DNA of 64,000 nt from Actomonas aquatica (GTDB taxonomy: Bacteria; Verrucomicrobiota; Verrucomicrobiia; Opitutales; Opitutaceae). The position numbers were made by a program, and so were the translations under genes. The notes under the pieces were generated by a model. It ran no database searches. It saw only the letters and a program-made list of their open reading frames with translations, and had not been told where the DNA came from. The stretch spans positions 3,472,001 to 3,536,000 of the forward strand of contig NZ_CP139781.1 of the NCBI RefSeq assembly GCF_019679435.2, in the 5' to 3' direction. Shown here one piece after another: positions 60,122 through 64,000 of the stretch (positions are counted from its first letter, which is position 1; every line of letters starts with the position of its first letter).

Positions 60122-61194
60122 GCCGAGTCCTCCACCCACACACTCCATTCCCAGGAGTCGGGATTCTCCCAGCGCCCCACCTCCAGCTCGATCATCACGA
60201 CGTCACCCGCCTGCACCAGCATGGTATCCGTTCGCAGAATACGATAGGCCCAGTGCGGCGCGCGTCCTAGATCACGCGGGCCCGAGCTGAGCCGCAGGCC
60301 GCCGTCAGCCTCCACTTCAAAATACACCGCCAGTCCGTCGATTTGGCCCGCCTCCGCCACCGGTCGTTGGAGCAACAGTGTGCGCGGCAGCGCCATCACC
60401 CCCGCGATGGTCTCGAGGTCGAGACGCAAGGCCGGTTCCGGGGTGCCCACAAAACGATCCACCACCCCCAGGTCGCAGCTCGCCCAGCGGTAATACTCCC
60501 GCTCGTCCGGCTTCTCCGCGCGCAGGCAACTGTAGTCGTAACCGTGCGAGTTGATCTCCCACACCATCGGCACGCGCCGCTCCGGGTGCAGCATCACCGG
60601 CTCACAGAACCACGCAAAACGACTCGGCAGGATGCGCCCGCCCGGCTTGAGCAGGCGGTCCCGCAGGTCACACACGTTGGTCACCATGCTTTCATCGAAG
60701 AGGTAGTCCCCCATCTGCTCGTGCACGATCAGATCGACCTTCTCCTCCAGCTTAAAATCGGTGCTGTGCTGCGCCACCCACTCAACCCGCTCGATGCCAT
60801 TGGCGGCCGCCACCGTGCGCGCCGTATCGAGGATGTTCGAATGGTCCAACGCCCACACCCGCTCCGCCCCCGCCCGCGACGCCCACGCCGCCAAAACGCC
60901 CGTGCCCGTGCCGAGGTCGATCACGTGATCACCCGGCTTCACGCCCCGCTCGATCAGCGCATGATAAAAATCCATCCGCGGCCCATCCGCCAACATGCGC
61001 TCTTGCTGGTCGATCATGCCAAAATACCAGCCGTTAAACTCCCGATATTCCGCTTCGGGATTTCGCGGCGGCTCCGGCGCATACACCCAGCCGCTCAACC
61101 ACGGCGTCGAGTAGACGCGCCGTCCCAGCCAGCTCAGGCCCCCGCGCACGGCGGACCAAAATGAAACACTCAAACGTTGCAGCGATGTTAACAT
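60118..61194 (-). CDS. PRMT-like protein arginine methyltransferase
   Basis: 358 residues from ATG 61194. The methyltransferase core has NGWYFGMIDQQERMLADGPR, GDHVIDLGTGTGVLAAWASR (motif I), AGAERVWALDHSNILDTART and DLIVHEQMGDYLFDESMVTN, equivalent to the double-Glu loop of PRMTs, then LRDRLLKPGGRILPSRF and a C-terminal beta barrel. The pattern DQQ...ML..G.RM..Y closely follows the PRMT N-terminal region. Bacterial PRMT homologues are uncommon, so its target would be of interest. It overlaps the downstream methyltransferase-fold gene by 4 bases. Confidence 0.8.
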   Translation of the reverse strand: MLTSLQRLSVSFWSAVRGGLSWLGRRVYSTPWLSGWVYAPEPPRNPEAEYREFNGWYFGMIDQQERMLADGPRMDFYHALIERGVKPGDHVIDLGTGTGVLAAWASRAGAERVWALDHSNILDTARTVAAANGIERVEWVAQHSTDFKLEEKVDLIVHEQMGDYLFDESMVTNVCDLRDRLLKPGGRILPSRFAWFCEPVMLHPERRVPMVWEINSHGYDYSCLRAEKPDEREYYRWASCDLGVVDRFVGTPEPALRLDLETIAGVMALPRTLLLQRPVAEAGQIDGLAVYFEVEADGGLRLSSGPRDLGRAPHWAYRILRTDTMLVQAGDVVMIELEVGRWENPDSWEWSVWVEDSA

Positions 61195-61413
61195 AGCGGA
61201 TGCCGGACAGCACCCAACGCAGCCGGAACCTCCATCTCGCCCCAGCCCCCGACGAGGCGCAACTCGCAATCCACCTTCCGTCCGATTGCGCTCTCTCCCT
61301 CCCTGCGGGCCCGCGGCTCATCCCAAACGACGGGATTCGCCACCGCCTGGGGTTAAGTTCCGTGTGCCTGAGTCGCTCAGGCTTTGCCCCGATCTTTGGT
61401 CCTCGCTACCCCA

Positions 61414-62784
61414 ATGCCCTCTCCACGTCTGCGCTTTGTTCTTCGCGCCAGTGCCACCTTCGCCGCCACGTTGCTCGCCCTGCCCGCGGCGGCCGACGAC
61501 AACGCCACCGCTCCGCCCTCCGCGCCCGACATCCGCCTCTTCTCCGGCATCGAGCTCGCCGTCCGCCCCGCCGACGCCCTCATCCCCGTCATCGGCATCG
61601 AGGGCAACCGCTTCGTCTTGGACGACGACACCCACTCGCGCATCTACCCCAGTGACGCCGGCTCCTTCAGCGCCCACCACCGCATCAAACTCAGTCGCAC
61701 GCCCCTCACCATCGATCGGCTCCAAGCCGTGCGTTCCTACACGCCCGAAAAAGACCCGGTGCTGCAGGGCATGATCCTGCACAACGAGATGGCTGCCCAA
61801 GCCCAAATCAAAACCGCTGCCGCCGAGCTGAAACACTTCGGCGGAGAAGCATCGCGCGCCCAAAACTACCGCTACGCCAAGGTCAATTCCGACGCCCGCG
61901 ACGCCGGTCAAAACCAACCCCACGACGGAATAGGCACCGCCGAGGAGATGGCCGTCGCCACCAGCGAGGCCTTCGACGAACTCATGACCGTGCACACCGA
62001 GGTGGCCACCAGCCTGGAATCCACCATGGCCGACGACCTGCGCTCCCGCGGCGAGTCCGCCGGCGACTTCGATGCGCTCGACATCTCCTTTCTCCTCTCC
62101 ACCCCGACGCCCGTGCGGGACGCCTACGCCGTGGTCATCGCGTCCGTCGCCGAGGAGGGGCAAACCCGTCCCCGCTCCTTCTACGAAACCATCGGCGATC
62201 TCGGCCCGAAACCGCGCCGCGTTTACCTACGCCGCACCGGCTTCAAAGCGGGCTTCACCGTCGAGAATGTCACCGTGCATGTCTACGCCCGCGGCCAGGA
62301 ATTGGTCAGCAACCTCTCCGCCAAAAACACGCCCCTCACTGCCGAGCAGACCCGCGACTACCTGCTGCTCAGCTACCTCAGCGAACACGCCACCGAGTCC
62401 CTGCCCGCCCAACCGGTCTGGTCGCTCGCCCCGCCCGCGCTGCTCGCCGCCGAATCGGCCAGCGCCTTCGATCGCACCGTCGCCATCAACCTCGATGCCG
62501 ACGGCAGCCTCATCAGCATCCACGACTCGCGCGCCGCGGCCGAGACCTTCGCCGCCAGTATCCACGACGCCAGCACACTGCGCGCCGGCAACCCAACCAA
62601 GACCGGCACCTTCGCCGACAGCATGCGCCGCAGCGAAACCAGCGCCGTCTCCCTCAACCAAAGCGCCCGCGTGCCCGCCCACATCGTCGCCGCGCTGCAG
62701 GACATGTATTTCCTCCCCGCCCTCGACGGCGGCGAACCCGTGATGAGCACCACCGAGATCAACCTCGCCACCTTCTTCCCGTAG
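61414..62784 (+). CDS. secreted protein of unknown function
   Basis: About 456 residues from ATG 61414; an ATG at 61384 is possible. Signal peptide SPRLRFVLRASATFAATLLA ends near AAADD. The mature part contains LFSGIELAVRPADALIPVIG, ITVEN-type repeats are absent, and mixed helix and beta segments follow (AELKHFGGEASRAQNYRYAK, SSLESTMADDLRS-like stretches, DISFLLSTPTPVRDAYAVVI). No known domain was recognised. It is probably periplasmic or outer-membrane associated, divergent from the PRMT-like gene. Confidence 0.7.
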   Translation: MPSPRLRFVLRASATFAATLLALPAAADDNATAPPSAPDIRLFSGIELAVRPADALIPVIGIEGNRFVLDDDTHSRIYPSDAGSFSAHHRIKLSRTPLTIDRLQAVRSYTPEKDPVLQGMILHNEMAAQAQIKTAAAELKHFGGEASRAQNYRYAKVNSDARDAGQNQPHDGIGTAEEMAVATSEAFDELMTVHTEVATSLESTMADDLRSRGESAGDFDALDISFLLSTPTPVRDAYAVVIASVAEEGQTRPRSFYETIGDLGPKPRRVYLRRTGFKAGFTVENVTVHVYARGQELVSNLSAKNTPLTAEQTRDYLLLSYLSEHATESLPAQPVWSLAPPALLAAESASAFDRTVAINLDADGSLISIHDSRAAAETFAASIHDASTLRAGNPTKTGTFADSMRRSETSAVSLNQSARVPAHIVAALQDMYFLPALDGGEPVMSTTEINLATFFP

Positions 62785-62952
62785 CCCGCACTCCAGCAAG
62801 GCCATCCCCCACCTTCCTTTGCGACCTTGGCTACCTTGGTGTTAAAAATCCCGGTTTGCGAGCGACCCGCCGCCCCAATCGCCCACGCATCCCACCAGCC
62901 AGGATTGCGTTCCCCATTTGAGCTTTGCCGCAATGCGCCGTAGAGAGTCGTC

Positions 62953-64000
62953 ATGCCTCGCCTCCTGTGCGCCCTGATCCTCCTGGCCACCTGCGCTCGC
63001 GCCCACGCCGAGCTCACGCTCCCGCCCATCTTCGATGACCACATGGTGCTGCAACGGCACCAAGCGGTGCCCATCTGGGGCACCGCCGAGCCCGACCAAC
63101 TCGTCGTTGTCCGCTTCGACGATCAGGTGGTGCACGCCACCGCCGATGCCACTGGCCACTGGCGCACCCATCTCGCGTCCATGGACGCCGACGCCACCCC
63201 ACGCCCGCTCACCGTCGAAGCCTACGCCGACCCCTCCAATCCAAAATCGAGCATCGAAAATCGAAAATTCCAGGACGTGCTCGTCGGCGAAGTCTGGCTC
63301 TGCACCGGGCAATCCAACATGGAGATGGCCCTCGGTGTGCCCGCCGCCGGCGCCGCACCCTACGCCGAGTTCGACGAAGCTCTCGCGCGCGACCTAGCCA
63401 CCATGGACTATCCCACCATCCGCTTGGTGAAGGTAAGCCAAGCCAGTCGCGAAGCCGGGGCCCTGCGCACGCACGGCTGGTCTCAGGCCCATGGCGACGC
63501 CCTCGCGCGTTTCTCCGCCGCCGGATTTTTCTTCGGCCAAAAACTCTCCACCGAACTCAACGTCCCCATCGGCCTCATCCTCTCCGCCTGGGGTGGCAGC
63601 GCCTTGGAGGAATGGATCTCCGATGCCGCCTACGCGCCCCTCGCCGAAACCTTGGGCGACCACGCCGAACGCGGCTTCGATCGCAGGGCCGAGTTTGTGA
63701 GCCGCAACTACGACGTCATGCTCGCCCCGCTCGCGCCCTACGGCCTGCGCGGCGTGGTGTGGTATCAGGGCGAAACCAACCTCACCTTCTATCGCGACGG
63801 TGAACACTACGCGGCCAAGTTTGCCGCGCTGGTGCACGACTACCGTCAGCTCTGGGCCAACGACACCCTGCCGTTCTACGCGGTGCAGCTCGCGCCCTTC
63901 AACTACAGCACCTTCCACCCGCGCATCAGCTACGCCGCCGATGAACTGCCGCGGCTCTGGTATGGGCAACTCAAAGCGGCCCGCGAGATTCCGCACACCG
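62953..64000 (+). CDS. sialate O-acetylesterase-like (SASA) esterase, N-terminal part
   Basis: The frame from ATG 62953 stays open to the right edge (about 349 residues so far). After the signal peptide PRLLCALILLATCARAHA comes a beta domain with LPPIFDDHMVLQRHQAVPIW and GTAEPDQLVVVRFDDQ, then VLVGEVWLCTGQSNMEMAL, whose GQSNM Ser is the nucleophile, and VPIGLILSAWGGSALEEWIS and VWYQGETN. Family members remove acetyl groups from sialic acids or, in plant-polymer degraders, from xylan; the latter fits the neighbourhood (inference). Residues encoded by 63238-63269 (NPKSSIENRKF) come from an AT-rich repeat lying between the two domains. Confidence 0.9.
   Translation, partial: MPRLLCALILLATCARAHAELTLPPIFDDHMVLQRHQAVPIWGTAEPDQLVVVRFDDQVVHATADATGHWRTHLASMDADATPRPLTVEAYADPSNPKSSIENRKFQDVLVGEVWLCTGQSNMEMALGVPAAGAAPYAEFDEALARDLATMDYPTIRLVKVSQASREAGALRTHGWSQAHGDALARFSAAGFFFGQKLSTELNVPIGLILSAWGGSALEEWISDAAYAPLAETLGDHAERGFDRRAEFVSRNYDVMLAPLAPYGLRGVVWYQGETNLTFYRDGEHYAAKFAALVHDYRQLWANDTLPFYAVQLAPFNYSTFHPRISYAADELPRLWYGQLKAAREIPHT
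63238..63269 (+). repeat. AATCCAAAATC repeat in frame inside the esterase gene
   Basis: A 32-base stretch starting AATCCAAAATCGAGCATC is nearly identical to the intergenic leader repeat at 23922-23954. It is translated as NPKSSIENRKF, between the N-terminal beta domain and the GQSNM catalytic domain, without breaking the frame. Confidence 0.75.

Overview
The window comes from a high-GC, Gram-negative genome that looks like an Opitutaceae-type member of the Verrucomicrobiota. The basis is the TonB-dependent receptor with an NPFEV-type plug leader, paired LacI regulators and glycoside hydrolases, a secreted protein with dockerin-like SELLRVIELYN repeats, a PadR/ADOP pair, many C-rich leaders without Shine-Dalgarno sequences, and dense REP-like intergenic repeats. 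This taxonomic call is inference; no rRNA or tRNA gene was found. Both ends cut through genes: a GH43 enzyme at the left and a sialate O-acetylesterase-like enzyme at the right.

Layout. 1-9.2 kb: a xylan-type uptake operon on the minus strand (TonB receptor, GPH-family symporter, GH43 beta-xylosidase) diverges from a LacI regulator. The regulator is followed by a frameshifted GH26-like gene, a GNAT acetyltransferase and a sugar isomerase/epimerase-like protein. 9.2-11.3 kb: an AT-rich island of tiny membrane or secreted proteins. 11.4-20.3 kb: a matrixin/RCC1/Ig/dockerin-like secreted protein, a DnaQ-like exonuclease with a cNMP/CBS/DUF294 protein, a lipoprotein and a MYG1-like protein. 20.4-26.6 kb: pyruvate kinase, a PIN toxin-antitoxin pair, a GH5 enzyme, small housekeeping-type proteins and an RtcB ligase. 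26.9-37.5 kb: a second polysaccharide block (GH3, GH115 alpha-glucuronidase, sulfatase, LacI, GH3). 37.5-46.7 kb: PadR with an ADOP permease, a SIMPL protein, a DUF3667-like protein, a Gfo/Idh/MocA oxidoreductase and a MASE1 hybrid histidine kinase.

46.9-58.1 kb is the most striking part: a one-directional cluster of mannonate dehydratase (UxuA), a 2Fe-2S/ASKHA corrinoid reactivator, a MetH-activation-like protein, an unknown 111-residue protein, a UROD-type methyltransferase, a corrinoid protein fused to a virulence-factor-like domain, a fused MetF/MTHFR-C protein, a methyl-THF:corrinoid methyltransferase and an amidohydrolase. This is a full set of parts for moving a methyl group from a substrate onto tetrahydrofolate and oxidising it. 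GH115 releases (4-O-methyl-)glucuronate and UxuA acts at the end of glucuronate catabolism. I therefore propose, as inference, a corrinoid-dependent sugar O-demethylase acting on 4-O-methylglucuronate or another methylated glycan unit. 58.1-64 kb: two more toxin-antitoxin pairs, a coupled PRMT-like/spermidine-synthase-like pair, a secreted protein and the cut esterase.

Intergenic DNA is full of short hairpin repeats. Several families begin with GTAG, like REP elements mobilised by RAYT transposases, and often occur as inverted pairs. A second, composite repeat (left arm near TTAACCACGGATG, GTAG hairpin, right arm near ATCCGTGGTTAAAAA) sits in several junctions of the methyl-transfer cluster. 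A third, AT-rich repeat (AATCCAAAATC type) forms leaders, supplies the C-terminus NPKS-stop to two genes, and lies in frame inside the esterase gene.
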